Shown here: piece after piece, positions 50,006 through 60,726 of the stretch
How positions within the stretch are numbered: position 1 is the stretch's first letter
Layout of the letters: each line of letters begins with the position of its first letter
DNA from: Acetobacter sicerae
Lineage (GTDB): Bacteria; Pseudomonadota; Alphaproteobacteria; Acetobacterales; Acetobacteraceae
Length of the DNA stretch: 64,000 nucleotides
NCBI RefSeq assembly: GCF_011516765.1
Contig: NZ_JAAABN010000013.1
Coordinates: 25,981 to 89,980, forward strand
Reading direction: 5' to 3'
The notes under the pieces: model-generated
The model's input: only the letters and a program-made list of their open reading frames with translations
The model's database searches: none
Told to the model about the DNA's origin: nothing
Made by a program: the position numbers and the translations under genes

Positions 50006-50614
50006 ATGACAGCAGACTCTCCTTACACCCCTCAGCGACAGCCAGAAAAAGACCCCGAGAATCGGGGCTCCGGGCTGATGATTGCGGCAATCGCGGCACT
50101 GATGGTTGTGGCCGGAGGCGCGTCATGGATGGCAAACGGGAATGGGGCCAGGAGCGGTCAGACTACGCCGCCGCCCCTTCCTGCGCCGCAGAACACTCAA
50201 AACGAGACGCCAAACGGACGATTTTCGGTCGCCGGTCAATTCGCCTACATCTCACCTGAGAATGCGCCAGCAGCACTGAGGCAGGCGGGATATTCGGAAT
50301 CAGAGCAGGCTTCCATCCTTGCGGGCATCAAACGCCGTGATTATCGGCTGGCCGTAATGCCGGTCTTTGATGCCGGTGGAACGGGCGGCACCATCGCCAT
50401 TGCCTCCGGCCCTGTCCGACGGATCGTGCATCTCACCCCAAAACCCAAGCCGATCGTTCTTCCCATCACAATTGCCGGGGAAGTAACCATCGCCGCCATT
50501 TCGCCAACTGCCCCGACTGGCCTCACCGCCGGGGCAGTCACGGTTCTGGGGCCTGAGGCCCTTCCTACCCTTCAGCAGGGCGACAATCTCCTTCTTACGG
50601 TAATCGTTCAATGA
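50006..50614 (+). CDS. Unknown single-pass membrane protein (AAA cassette, gene 1)
   Basis: A 202-residue protein: a polar N-terminus of about 22 residues, one membrane helix (GLMIAAIAALMVVAGGASWMA), a Pro/Thr/Gln-rich linker (about 50-70), then a compact domain with an UBA-like helical patch (PENAPAALRQAGYSESEQASILAGI) and beta-rich repeats (IVLPITIAGEVTIAAI; GLTAGAVTVLGPEALPTLQQG). The topology puts the C-terminal domain outside the cytosol (N-in). Not recognised as a known family. 52 bp ahead of the ATPase on the same strand and divergent from rimP; likely first gene of a three-gene operon. Confidence 0.65.
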   Translation: MTADSPYTPQRQPEKDPENRGSGLMIAAIAALMVVAGGASWMANGNGARSGQTTPPPLPAPQNTQNETPNGRFSVAGQFAYISPENAPAALRQAGYSESEQASILAGIKRRDYRLAVMPVFDAGGTGGTIAIASGPVRRIVHLTPKPKPIVLPITIAGEVTIAAISPTAPTGLTAGAVTVLGPEALPTLQQGDNLLLTVIVQ

Positions 50615-50666
50615 GAGAGCACTTCGCGACGGATCGCTTTGGCCCGTATTTTCGGAGAATTGCCCC

Positions 50667-51938
<1,272 letters not shown>

Positions 51939-51947
51939 CGGTATTTC

Positions 51948-52931
51948 ATGTCTGCTTTTTCGCGTCTGTGGCGTCGCGCACCTTTGTGGCGGCTGTCTCT
52001 CGTCAGCATGGTCGCGTTCAGCGGCATCACTGCCCTTTATCCGCCGGACTGGCTGGTTGGTCTCTATCCTCCACTGGGAAAATTCGCCCATCACACGGCA
52101 CCCGCCGCTCCGAGCGACGATTCCTCGCCCGACAGCGAACAGGGCAGTCCTCCCGCCCCATCTGGCGCGGCAGAAGGCAAGGGACAGGGCGGCGATTATA
52201 CGACGGCAAAGGGCGCCGTTCCGCCGATCGACGCCCAGTTGGTCGATGTCATGCCCATGGCGGGCCGTCAGTTCCCGCTCCCGGCCGGGATATGGCATCC
52301 GGTTCTGACGGAGACGAGCGGGCCGCATGGAGAAATTTCCAGCAATATTCTGGTGCGCACAGATCGCGGCGTGGTGACCGGTGTAATCCTCGTGCAGGCG
52401 ACAACTGCGAGCGTGCCGCCTTCCGCCATGACCGGTCAGCCCTGCCATCTGGATGGAGCCTTCTTTCAACGCAAACTGGCGGCTCCAAGCGGTGCGGTCC
52501 AGTGCATCGCCACGAATGTGGGTTTCGCTCCCAAGGGCGATATTCATTCGAAAGATGATATCGGCTGGGCTTTTGGGCGGCTTACGCTTCTCGGATTTCC
52601 GATGCCGCCCGTCTGGGCGCTGGCTTCCTGGACTTACGCTGTGAATGCGGAAGATGGTGGCAAGAACTTTGAGGTGGTTTCGATGGCGCTCAGTCCCGCC
52701 GATCCGGGAACAGCCCACATCAAAACGCCCCTTGCCGACTGGAGCCCACAGGGATTGGGAACGTCCCCTTTCTCAGGGCGCTTTATGCAGAGCGTGAATG
52801 ACTGGCTTGTGCGTTGGGCGCCCATTCTGGAGCAAGGGTATCAGGGAACCTTGCAGCCGTTCCCCAACACTATCCGGCCTGGCGCCGCCGATCCGGCGTG
52901 GCACGGCACGGCAGGCGCTCCGCCGACCTGA
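51948..52931 (+). CDS. Unknown exported/membrane-anchored protein (AAA cassette, gene 3)
   Basis: A 327-residue protein with one N-terminal hydrophobic segment (LSLVSMVAFSGITALYP) after a basic stretch, a disordered Pro/Ser/Asp/Gly-rich linker (about 45-85), and a globular C-terminal domain of about 230 residues with two cysteines (QPCHLDG, VQCIATN) and aromatic motifs (WALASWTYAV; WLVRWAPILEQGY). It starts 9 bp after the ATPase stop, so co-transcription is very likely. Anchor plus linker plus extracytosolic domain mirrors gene 1. No known family recognised. Convergent with the LysR gene. Confidence 0.65.
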   Translation: MSAFSRLWRRAPLWRLSLVSMVAFSGITALYPPDWLVGLYPPLGKFAHHTAPAAPSDDSSPDSEQGSPPAPSGAAEGKGQGGDYTTAKGAVPPIDAQLVDVMPMAGRQFPLPAGIWHPVLTETSGPHGEISSNILVRTDRGVVTGVILVQATTASVPPSAMTGQPCHLDGAFFQRKLAAPSGAVQCIATNVGFAPKGDIHSKDDIGWAFGRLTLLGFPMPPVWALASWTYAVNAEDGGKNFEVVSMALSPADPGTAHIKTPLADWSPQGLGTSPFSGRFMQSVNDWLVRWAPILEQGYQGTLQPFPNTIRPGAADPAWHGTAGAPPT

Positions 52932-52937
52932 TCCTGC

Positions 52938-53837
52938 TCAGGTCGGAGTGAGAACGTCCGAGGAAATCTCGATCAGGAAATCCAGCACCGTGCGCGTGCG
53001 CAGCGGGAGCGTTCTGGGACCGGTATGCACCGCATAAAGCGGCATCGGCGGCACTTTCCATCCCGGAATGACTTCGGCCAGTTCTCCCGCTTCCACCAGA
53101 TGCCTGACCTGAAACTCCGGCAGGAGACCCACGCCCACACCCGCCTGCACGGCATGAAGAGCAGCTTCGCTGGAATTGGCCCGGAACACCGCCGCCGGAG
53201 CGACCACGCTCTCCTCCCCTTCCGTGTTGAAGAAATGCCAGTCCTGACGGCCGCCCCCGTATGTAAACACGACGCACGGTTCGCCGGTCAGATCATTAGG
53301 ATGCTTCAGTGGCGATCTGGGCGTGAAATGGCGCGGAGAAATCACCAGCGACCGGTGAACTGCGCCGAGTTTGCGGGCGATCAGTGAGCCCTCGGCAATC
53401 TCGCCAACCCGGATGGCGAGATCGAGCCCTTCTTCCACCAGATCGCCAAATCCGTCCCGCATGATGAGTTCGACGGACAGATCCGGGTGTTTGTCCAGCA
53501 GATCCTTGATCCGATTGGTCAGACAAAGACCGAAGGCTGTGGTGACGCCAAGCCTGACAAGACCGGACACCGAAGCGCGACGACGCCCGAGCACCGTTTC
53601 GGCAGTCTCGAGAATCTCCAGCAATTCATACGCATGAGGAAGGAGGCTACGACCATCTTCCGTCATCATCAGACTGCGGGTCGTGCGCGCGAACAGCGTG
53701 GTGCCGTAATGCGCTTCCAGCAGGGCGATATGACGTGAAATGGTCGGCTGACTGGCCCCTGTTTCGCGGGAGACAGCTGAGAATGAGCCTGTCGCGGCAA
53801 CGCGAACAAAGCTGTGAAGAGCAGAGAGGAGATCCAT
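52938..53837 (-). CDS. LysR-family transcriptional regulator
   Basis: A 299-residue LTTR: N-terminal winged helix (MDLLSALHSFVRVAATGSFSAVS; ASQPTISRHIALLEAHYGTTLFAR) and effector domain (VRLGVTTAFGLCL; LDLAIRVGEIAEGSLIARKLG; VQAGVGVGLLPEFQV). The MDLLSALHSFVRVA start and the C-terminal LPLRTRTVLDFLIE resemble regulators of the large AaeR/DsdC-like solo group. It is convergent with the AAA cassette and lies downstream of no operon; the amino-acid ABC operon next to it is on the same strand and ends 207 bp away, so there is no clear target. Confidence 0.9.
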   Translation of the reverse strand: MDLLSALHSFVRVAATGSFSAVSRETGASQPTISRHIALLEAHYGTTLFARTTRSLMMTEDGRSLLPHAYELLEILETAETVLGRRRASVSGLVRLGVTTAFGLCLTNRIKDLLDKHPDLSVELIMRDGFGDLVEEGLDLAIRVGEIAEGSLIARKLGAVHRSLVISPRHFTPRSPLKHPNDLTGEPCVVFTYGGGRQDWHFFNTEGEESVVAPAAVFRANSSEAALHAVQAGVGVGLLPEFQVRHLVEAGELAEVIPGWKVPPMPLYAVHTGPRTLPLRTRTVLDFLIEISSDVLTPT

Positions 53838-54009
53838 CGCGCAATCAGGCTAAAAGTTGCGCAGTAATCATGACCATATGTTTATTTATGCACAATGCGT
53901 TGAAGTGAGAGGCGCACATACCAAAAATGCATTGGCCCGAGTCATGCCGGCTGAACGCTGCCGGTTCTGCACTTCTCATGTACATGTTTATGGAATGGTG
54001 AGGCGAACC

Positions 54010-54036
54010 GGGTGCAGGACACTCTCTCCTGCACCC
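54010..54036 (-). terminator. Hairpin after the amino-acid ABC operon
   Basis: A perfect 10-bp stem (GGGTGCAGGA with TCCTGCACCC) and loop CACTCTC lie 9 bp past the stop of the fused ABC gene. No T-run follows, so it may stabilise the mRNA end or act with Rho. Confidence 0.6.
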
Positions 54037-54044
54037 GCATCATA

Positions 54045-55643
54045 TCAGCCTCCCCGCCGTTCGCTGACTGCGAGACGACGCTCAGCCATTTTGGCAAGAC
54101 GCACAAACGGAAGCCCCAGAAGCAGATAAGCGCCGCCGACCATCATCCCCGTTCCAAAATAGTCGAAATAGGTCGAAGACAGACGGACATAGGTCTGGCT
54201 GAGCTCCGTCAGGGTGATGATGCTGACCAGCGACGAATCCTTCAGCAGAGAGATGAAGTCGTTGGTCATCACCGGCACCACGACCCGGAAGGCCTGAGGC
54301 ACCACGACATAACGCAACGCCTGCGAGTGGGTCATGTTCAGCGCCGTAGCCGCCTCCATCTGTCCACGGGCAACGGACTGAAGACCGGCGCGATAGTTTT
54401 CCGCCTCATACGCGGCATAATTCAACCCGAGACTGATGACGCCGGCGACAAAGGGAGAGAGCCGGATGCCGATACCAGGCAGACCATAGAAAATGAACAG
54501 CACCTGGATCAGCAGCGGCGTGCCACGAATGACTTCAATATAGAGTGTCGCAAGAGCCGCCGCCCAGGCAGGTCCATACCGCCGCGTCAGCGCCAGAATC
54601 AGACCCAGAGCAACAGCCAGCACCATTGCGCAGGCGGAGACCGCCAGCGTCATGACAGCGCCCTTGCCGATCAGAGGCAGGAAACTGACATAACGGTCAA
54701 AGCGGGCTTTCCAACCTTTGGTAGGTGCGGTGGCGGCAATGTAGCGCTCCCACTCGGTCGGAGCGATGCCAGGCTGTGTGTAATCGCCTGTCCAGGCCGC
54801 CATTTCCGGCGTCCACAGATTCCAGCGCGCCAGAATCCGGTGCAGCGTACCGTCTGTGATCATCGCTTTCAGAGCGGCGTCAACCTGCTTGCGCAGCTCG
54901 ATATTGCCTCCTTTCGGGAAGGCAATGCCGTACGACACGTGCCCGACCGGTGGACCAACAATACGGAAAGCGGGGTCTGCTTCACCATAATAGAGTGCGA
55001 TCGGCCCATCGATGAGGATCGCGTCGAGGCGCTTGTTGCGCAGATCCTCGAACATATTCGACTCTTCGTCGTAGCCGCGCACGGTGATGTCGTGCCGCTC
55101 ACCCATCATCCGCTCGGCCAGCGTGTCCTTCACCGTGCCGATGGTGTGACCACCAAGACGTTCGTAGGAATCGAGCCCCGCCTGATCACGACGCACCACG
55201 ATACGCTCGGAAGTCATGTAGTAAGGCTGGCTGAAATCGACGGCCTCGATATGCTCCGGCGTCATTTCGATGCCGCAGATGACCATCAGGTAGAAATTGC
55301 GCTCAAGGCCGGGGATCAACCCATCCCAGTCGTTCTGCACAAACTGGGCGTCACGCCCCAGACGACGGCCGATTTCCTCCATGATGTCATACTCGAAACC
55401 GCTCATGCGATTTTCATCAGACGGATCATGGAAGGTGTACGGGACGTTGGATGTACCGTCGGCGCCCCATTTCAATGCCGTGGAAGATACGTCTGCCGTA
55501 ACAGGAGCCGTGACGGGTTCCGGCTGGGGTGGGTCGGCGGCGGGTGTATTCTCCGCCCACGCCGATACGCCGTGAAAAGCAAAACCGACGACGGCGAAGC
55601 CAGCGAGGAAACGGGCACGAAGCCGCGAAAGAACGGAAGTCAT
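54045..55643 (-). CDS. Amino-acid ABC transporter: fused substrate-binding protein and permease
   Basis: A 532-residue fusion. A signal peptide (ending near VSAWAENT) leads into a polar amino-acid binding domain, SBP_bac_3 type (about 60-290: FEYDIMEEIGRRLG; VDFSQPYYMTSERIVVR; YGIAFPKGGNIELRKQ). It continues into a permease domain of the HisM/GlnP type (about 310-525: LYIEVIRGTPLLIQVLFIFYGLPG; ALRYVVVPQAFRVVVPVMTNDFISLLKDSSLVS, EAA loop). Fusing the two fixes one binding domain per permease. It overlaps the ATPase gene by 4 bp (ATGA). Confidence 0.92.
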   Translation of the reverse strand: MTSVLSRLRARFLAGFAVVGFAFHGVSAWAENTPAADPPQPEPVTAPVTADVSSTALKWGADGTSNVPYTFHDPSDENRMSGFEYDIMEEIGRRLGRDAQFVQNDWDGLIPGLERNFYLMVICGIEMTPEHIEAVDFSQPYYMTSERIVVRRDQAGLDSYERLGGHTIGTVKDTLAERMMGERHDITVRGYDEESNMFEDLRNKRLDAILIDGPIALYYGEADPAFRIVGPPVGHVSYGIAFPKGGNIELRKQVDAALKAMITDGTLHRILARWNLWTPEMAAWTGDYTQPGIAPTEWERYIAATAPTKGWKARFDRYVSFLPLIGKGAVMTLAVSACAMVLAVALGLILALTRRYGPAWAAALATLYIEVIRGTPLLIQVLFIFYGLPGIGIRLSPFVAGVISLGLNYAAYEAENYRAGLQSVARGQMEAATALNMTHSQALRYVVVPQAFRVVVPVMTNDFISLLKDSSLVSIITLTELSQTYVRLSSTYFDYFGTGMMVGGAYLLLGLPFVRLAKMAERRLAVSERRGG

Positions 55644-56389
55644 GCCGAGGCTCCCAGAAGAAAGCGCCGCGTCCGGGGATCGCGCGGGTTGTCATACATC
55701 TCGTCCGGATCACCGATCTCGATGATCTCGCCGCCATCCATGAACACAATCCGATCGGAGGCGGCGCGGGCGAAACTCATGTCATGGGTCACGACGATCT
55801 GCGTCATGCCCTCACGATCCAGCGCCCGCATGACTTCAAGCACTTCCTCCGCCACACGCGGATCAAGCGCCGAGGTCGGCTCATCGTACAGCATCACATC
55901 CGGGCGCATGGCGAGCGCGCGGGCAATGGCGGCACGCTGCTGCTGTCCCCCGGAAAGCGTGGCCGGATAACGCAGACAGGCCGCCTCAAGTCCCACTTTG
56001 GCGAGCAGTTCACGCGCCTCGGCCTCGGCGACTGCGGGTGAGACCTTCTTCACCACACGCGGTGCAAGCATCACGTTGTCGAGCACTGTGCGATGAGGGA
56101 AAAGATTGAAGGACTGGAACACCATGCCGACATGCGCGCGCAGTCTGTGCGCCAGCGCTTCATCGGAGGCTTTCCACGGACCACCCGAACGACGGATGCT
56201 GTCGTCGGCGATCGTCACCGTGCCTTCATCCGGGATTTCGAGGAAATTCAGACACCTCAGAAAGGTGGATTTCCCGCATCCCGAAGGACCGATGATCGAG
56301 ATGAGGTCTCCCCGTTCAACGGTCAGAGACACCCCATTGAGCACCTTGTTTGAATCGAACGATTTACTGATCGATTCAGCGCAAAGCAC
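55640..56389 (-). CDS. Amino-acid ABC transporter ATP-binding protein
   Basis: The ATPase of the amino-acid importer, HisP/GlnQ type: Walker A GPSGCGKS, Q-loop MVFQSFNLFPH, signature LSGGQQQR, Walker B VMLYDEPTSALD and switch His (VTHDMSF). The GTG at 56389 gives the family start (LCAESISKSFDSNKVLNGVSL). The longest frame starts at ATG 56434, but those codons are the acnA terminator hairpin, so that start is unlikely. About 249 residues, normal for the family. First gene of the two-gene unit. Confidence 0.9.
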   Translation of the reverse strand: MLCAESISKSFDSNKVLNGVSLTVERGDLISIIGPSGCGKSTFLRCLNFLEIPDEGTVTIADDSIRRSGGPWKASDEALAHRLRAHVGMVFQSFNLFPHRTVLDNVMLAPRVVKKVSPAVAEAEARELLAKVGLEAACLRYPATLSGGQQQRAAIARALAMRPDVMLYDEPTSALDPRVAEEVLEVMRALDREGMTQIVVTHDMSFARAASDRIVFMDGGEIIEIGDPDEMYDNPRDPRTRRFLLGASA

Positions 56390-56399
56390 CGTTTCAACG

Positions 56400-56432
56400 C
56401 AAAAGGCTGGCCCGGAAGTATCCGGGCCAGCC
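56400..56432 (-). terminator. Rho-independent terminator after acnA
   Basis: A perfect 12-bp stem (56405-56416 with 56421-56432, GGCTGGCCCGGA) and 4-nt loop, followed on the minus strand by TTTTGCG. It lies 34 bp past the acnA stop and overlaps the longest reading frame of the ABC ATPase. Confidence 0.85.
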
Positions 56433-56465
56433 ATTTTACCATCGTCATGAACAGACGGAGTTGTA

Positions 56466-59162
56466 TCAGGCAGCTTTCAGCATCCCACGCAAGACGTACT
56501 GGAGAATGCCACCATGACGGTAATATTCCACCTCGTCCAGCGTATCTATGCGACAAAGTAGTGACACTTCTTCCTTCGTCCCATCGGCGCGGGTGATGAC
56601 CAGCGTCACGTCCATGCGTGGCGTGATCTTCTCAAGTCCGATGATGTCGAAGGTTTCGTCACCCTTCAGCTTCAGCGTCTTGCGATCCGTGCCATCCTTG
56701 AAGAGCAGCGGCAGAACGCCCATGCCCACAAGGTTGGAGCGGTGGATACGCTCGAAGCTTTCGGCGATGACCGCCTTCACGCCCAGAAGCAGCGTGCCCT
56801 TGGCAGCCCAGTCACGGGACGAGCCCATGCCGTATTCCTTGCCGCCGATAACGACGAGAGGCGTGCCTTCCTTCTTGTACTCCATGGCCACATCGTAGAT
56901 GAAGCCCTGCCTGCCGTCCGGATAGTGCTTCGAGAGACCACCTTCCGTTCCGGGGCACATCTCGTTCTTGATGCGGATGTTGGCGAACGTGCCGCGCACC
57001 ATGATACGGTCGTTACCACGACGCGAGCCGTAGGAGTTGAAGTCCCTCGGCTCCACACCATGCTCCATCAGATACTTGCCTGCCGGAGAGTCCTTCTTGA
57101 TGGCGCCGGCCGGAGAGATGTGATCGGTGGTGATGTTGTCACCAAGCAGAGCCAGGAGGCGCGCACCCTTGATGTTGCTCGTCGTGCTCGAAGGCTCGGC
57201 GGGCATGTTCTTGAAGTACGGCGGATCCTGCACGTAGGTGGACTTCGGATCCCACTTGTAGGTCTCGGAACCGGTCGCGATCTTGAGATCCTGCCACTCC
57301 TTCGTGCCCTTCGACACGGTGGCGTAGCGCTTGATGAACTCTTCGCGGTTGATGGACGAGCCGATCAGCGCGGCGATTTCCTTGTTCGTCGGCCAGATGT
57401 CCTTCAGGTAAACCGGCTTGCCGTCCTTGGACGTGCCGAGCGGCTCCTTCGTGATATCCTTGCGCATCGTACCGAGCAGCGAATAAGCCACGACCAGCGG
57501 CGGGCTGGCGAGATAGTTCGCACGCACGTTCGGCGAGATACGGCCTTCGAAGTTACGGTTACCGGACAGCACCGAAACAGCGACCAGCTTGTTGTTCTCG
57601 ATGGCGTCGACAATGTTGTCAGCCAGCGGACCGGAGTTACCGATGCAGGTCGTGCAGCCGTAACCAACCGTGTTGAAGCCCAGAGCGTCGAGGTCTTCGC
57701 TCAGGTTGGAGCGGTTCAGGTAGTCCGTCACAACCTGCGAACCCGGTGCGAGCGACGTCTTGACCCATGGCTTTGGCTTCAGACCGAGGGCGCGCGCCTT
57801 GCGGGCGACAAGACCGGCGGCAATCAGCACGGCAGGGTTGGACGTGTTGGTGCAGGAAGTGATCGCCGCGATGACGATGTCGCCGCTGCCCAGTTCGTAG
57901 TTGGTGTTGGCGACCGGGAACTTCTTGTCCTTGTCGGCTTCGGCCACACCGAGACTGGTCGTCAGTTCTTTTTCGAACGCAGACTTTGCGTCGGTCAGAA
58001 CAACACGGTCCTGGGGACGCTTCGGACCGGAGATGGACGGTACGACTGTGGAGAGGTCGAGTTCCAGCGTGTCGGTGAAGACGGGCTCGGGTGTTTCCGG
58101 CGTGCGGAACATACCCTGCGCCTTGTAGTATTCCTCAACCAGCTTGATGCGGTGAGAATCACGGCCTGTCTCGTGCAGGTAATCGAGCGTCAGCTTGTCG
58201 ACCGGGAAGAAGCCGCATGTTGCGCCGTATTCCGGAGCCATGTTGGCGATCGTCGCACGATCAGCAACCGGCAGGTGGTCAAGAGCCGGGCCGTAGAACT
58301 CGACGAACTTGCCGACAACGCCCTTTTTGCGGAGCATCTGGGTGACGGTCAGCACCAGATCGGTCGCCGTAGCGCCTTCCGGCAGCTTGCCTGTCAGCTT
58401 GAAGCCGATGACATCCGGGATAAGCATGGCGATCGGCTGGCCGAGCATGGCGGCTTCAGCTTCGATGCCACCAACGCCCCAACCCAGAACGCCCAGACCA
58501 TTGACCATGGTCGTGTGGGAGTCTGTTCCATACAGCGTGTCCGGATAGACATAGTTCTTGCCGCCGACTTCGGCTGTCCAGGCAACCTGCGCGATATATT
58601 CGAGGTTCACCTGATGACAGATGCCTGTATCGGGCGGAACGACCGAGAAGTTCTCGAACGCTTCCTGACCCCAGCGCAGGAACGCATAGCGCTCGCCATT
58701 ACGGTCAAATTCGATGGTGATGTTCTTCTGGAGCGCATCTGGTGTGCCGTAGACATCCACCATCACCGAGTGATCGATGACGAGGTTGACCGGCACCAGT
58801 GGGTTCACTTTCTCCGGGTTGCCCTTCAGCTCGACGATGCCATCACGCATCGCGGCGAGGTCAACCACACCAGGAACACCGGTGAAGTCCTGCATGAGAA
58901 TACGCGACGGCTTGAAGGGGACTTCCTTCGTGCTGCGAGCTTTTTCCAGCCACGCCGCAATTGCCTTTGCGTCGTCCGGCGTATATGAACGCCCGTCCTC
59001 GAAACGCAGTATGTTTTCGAGCAGCACCTTCAGACTGACTGGAAGATGCTCTACCTTGCCAATGGTTTTCTCGGCCTCCGGGATAGAGAAATAATGGTAG
59101 GTCTTGCCGTCAACCTTGAGCTCACGCCCGGTCTTCAACGAATCGTGCCCAACCGCTTTCAT
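56466..59162 (-). CDS. acnA: Aconitate hydratase A
   Basis: Converts citrate to isocitrate with a [4Fe-4S] cluster. The 898-residue protein has cluster cysteines in [10 protein letters not shown] and [11 protein letters not shown], early substrate motifs ([46 protein letters not shown]) and the C-terminal swivel domain ([32 protein letters not shown]). ATG 59162 has a strong GGAGGGAG SD; the longer frame to 59228 does not. Aconitase is linked to acetic acid tolerance in Acetobacter. Ends at a strong terminator. Confidence 0.97.
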   Translation of the reverse strand: MKAVGHDSLKTGRELKVDGKTYHYFSIPEAEKTIGKVEHLPVSLKVLLENILRFEDGRSYTPDDAKAIAAWLEKARSTKEVPFKPSRILMQDFTGVPGVVDLAAMRDGIVELKGNPEKVNPLVPVNLVIDHSVMVDVYGTPDALQKNITIEFDRNGERYAFLRWGQEAFENFSVVPPDTGICHQVNLEYIAQVAWTAEVGGKNYVYPDTLYGTDSHTTMVNGLGVLGWGVGGIEAEAAMLGQPIAMLIPDVIGFKLTGKLPEGATATDLVLTVTQMLRKKGVVGKFVEFYGPALDHLPVADRATIANMAPEYGATCGFFPVDKLTLDYLHETGRDSHRIKLVEEYYKAQGMFRTPETPEPVFTDTLELDLSTVVPSISGPKRPQDRVVLTDAKSAFEKELTTSLGVAEADKDKKFPVANTNYELGSGDIVIAAITSCTNTSNPAVLIAAGLVARKARALGLKPKPWVKTSLAPGSQVVTDYLNRSNLSEDLDALGFNTVGYGCTTCIGNSGPLADNIVDAIENNKLVAVSVLSGNRNFEGRISPNVRANYLASPPLVVAYSLLGTMRKDITKEPLGTSKDGKPVYLKDIWPTNKEIAALIGSSINREEFIKRYATVSKGTKEWQDLKIATGSETYKWDPKSTYVQDPPYFKNMPAEPSSTTSNIKGARLLALLGDNITTDHISPAGAIKKDSPAGKYLMEHGVEPRDFNSYGSRRGNDRIMVRGTFANIRIKNEMCPGTEGGLSKHYPDGRQGFIYDVAMEYKKEGTPLVVIGGKEYGMGSSRDWAAKGTLLLGVKAVIAESFERIHRSNLVGMGVLPLLFKDGTDRKTLKLKGDETFDIIGLEKITPRMDVTLVITRADGTKEEVSLLCRIDTLDEVEYYRHGGILQYVLRGMLKAA

Positions 59163-59244
59163 AGTAACTCCCTCCGCGACAACAGCATCCCGCTGGTATG
59201 TCGAACCGGTAGCACCCCCAGCAATCATGGGGTGGGCGCCTCTA

Positions 59245-59264
59245 CCCGGGAAGAGTCCCGGGTC
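59245..59264. promoter_or_regulatory. Hairpin in the acnA leader
   Basis: An 8-bp perfect stem (ACCCGGGA with TCCCGGGT), loop AGAG, lies about 80-100 bp upstream of the acnA start in the 259-bp divergent gap with ccmA. It could be part of the acnA 5' leader or an operator; no T-run. Confidence 0.35.
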
Positions 59265-59421
59265 ACCGGCTTGATCTCTGATCGGTGCTAGAACATACCG
59301 GGGGCGCGCCTCCGCACAAGCGTACCGGCGACCACAAGAACGCGAGCAGAGCGAAAAGCCCTCTTCCTGTGGTCACAAACAGGGGAACAGGCTCATCTCT
59401 GAAACATCCTCCCTTTCCGCG

Positions 59422-60051
59422 ATGCTCGAAGCACGGGACATCACTGTTTTCCGTGGCGAGCGGCTTGTGCTTGATCAGGTCAGCCTTTCCCTCTCCGCAG
59501 GCGAAGCAATGCTGCTGACGGGTCCGAACGGCGCGGGCAAAAGTACGCTGATGCGTGTGCTGGCTGGCCTGCGAAAACCGGACTCGGGGGAACTGCTGTG
59601 GAAAGGCGAAAACGTCTTCTCTGACCGCATGGCCTACTCACGCAATATTGCCTATCTCGGCCATCAGGACGCCCTGAAGCCGGGCCTGACCCTGACCGAG
59701 AATCTTTCTGTCTTTTCTCACGGCGCATCTCTTGAGGAAGCGTTCGACAGTTTCGATCTGCGGCCTCTGGCCGACACACCCGTGCGACTGTTTTCCGCCG
59801 GACAGAAACGACGCGCCGCCCTTGCCCGCGTGATTCTCGCGCAGGCCCCTCTCTGGCTGCTCGACGAACCGAGTCTTGGGCTGGATGTCCATTCCGTCTC
59901 ACGACTGGGTGAAGCGCTCCGTCATCACCGACAGGCAGGCGGCATGATCATCGTCACCACCCATGTCCCTCTCCCGCTAGAGGATGTACGCCACCTGACT
60001 CTGTCGGGAGTTCCGGCGGATGACTGGGCCGGGGAGTTCACGGACGCATGA
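59422..60051 (+). CDS. ccmA: Cytochrome c biogenesis heme-export ATPase CcmA
   Basis: The ATPase of the CcmABCDE heme-handling system, releasing holo-CcmE for cytochrome c maturation. 209 residues: Walker A GPNGAGKS (34-41), signature region RLFSAGQKRRAAL, Walker B LWLLDEPSLGLD, His switch TTHVPL. The short length is typical of CcmA. Overlaps ccmB by 4 bp (ATGA). Membrane cytochrome c subunits are central to acetic acid bacterial dehydrogenases. Confidence 0.94.
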   Translation: MLEARDITVFRGERLVLDQVSLSLSAGEAMLLTGPNGAGKSTLMRVLAGLRKPDSGELLWKGENVFSDRMAYSRNIAYLGHQDALKPGLTLTENLSVFSHGASLEEAFDSFDLRPLADTPVRLFSAGQKRRAALARVILAQAPLWLLDEPSLGLDVHSVSRLGEALRHHRQAGGMIIVTTHVPLPLEDVRHLTLSGVPADDWAGEFTDA

Positions 60052-60716
60052 CACGCCTTTTTCTCGGAATTATCGGACGTGACCTGCGTCTCGCCCTGCG
60101 TCATGGAGCTGACACGCTTGGAGCGGTGCTGTTTTTCATTCTTGCAGGGGCGCTGTTTCCGCTGGCGCTCGGTCCCTCTCCCGAATTGCTGCGACGGATG
60201 GCGCCGGGCGTCATCTGGGTCTGCGCCCTGCTTGCAGCCCTTCTGCCTCTGGATCGTCTTTTCGGATCGGAACTTGAGGATGGGTCGCTCGACCATCTCC
60301 TGCTGACCGGCCTCCCCCCCGCCCTTGTCGCTCTGGCGAAAATGGCGGCTCACTGGGTGACGACAGGCCTTCCTCTGCTGGTTGCCGCCGTTCCGATGGC
60401 CATCATGCTCGATATGCCATCTCACGCCTTTCCGGCACTGATGGCAGGACTGATTCCCGGCACCATGGCGCTGTCGCTTTTTGGTGGGATGGCGGCGTCG
60501 ATCGTACTTGGCGCACGGCGCGGTGGCGTTCTTCTGCCCCTGCTTGTGCTGCCGCTTGTTACGCCAGTGCTGATTTTCGGAGCTGCTGCTGTCGATTCAG
60601 CTCGAATCGGACTGGCATGGGCACCCGATATGGAACTGCTTCTGGCCATCCTTGCCGGGGCTTTCCCGCTCTGTCCGCTTGCGGCCGGAGCGGGTTTACG
60701 AGCGGCGGCAGAGTAG
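60048..60716 (+). CDS. ccmB: Cytochrome c biogenesis heme-export permease CcmB
   Basis: A 222-residue six-helix membrane partner of CcmA. The start (LFLGIIGRDLRLALRHGADTLGAVLFFI), the segment LEDGSLDHLLLTGLPPALVALAKMAAHW and the repeated Gly/Pro-rich helices fit CcmB. No ccmC, D, E, F, G or H follows: the next gene (CNNM/CorC) is convergent 10 bp away, so the rest of the pathway is elsewhere. Confidence 0.93.
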   Translation: MTRLFLGIIGRDLRLALRHGADTLGAVLFFILAGALFPLALGPSPELLRRMAPGVIWVCALLAALLPLDRLFGSELEDGSLDHLLLTGLPPALVALAKMAAHWVTTGLPLLVAAVPMAIMLDMPSHAFPALMAGLIPGTMALSLFGGMAASIVLGARRGGVLLPLLVLPLVTPVLIFGAAAVDSARIGLAWAPDMELLLAILAGAFPLCPLAAGAGLRAAAE

Positions 60717-60726
60717 GAAACCGGGT

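Noticed and set aside
54012..55970. 652-codon open frame on the + strand across the amino-acid ABC genes
   Set aside because: Its translation is Arg/His/Gly-rich with no domain pattern, and it is fully antisense to two clear ABC genes; typical of GC-rich shadows.
56742..58988. 748-codon open frame antisense to acnA
   Set aside because: Valine/Arg/Asp-rich shadow of a highly conserved aconitase; no start signal and no recognisable domain.
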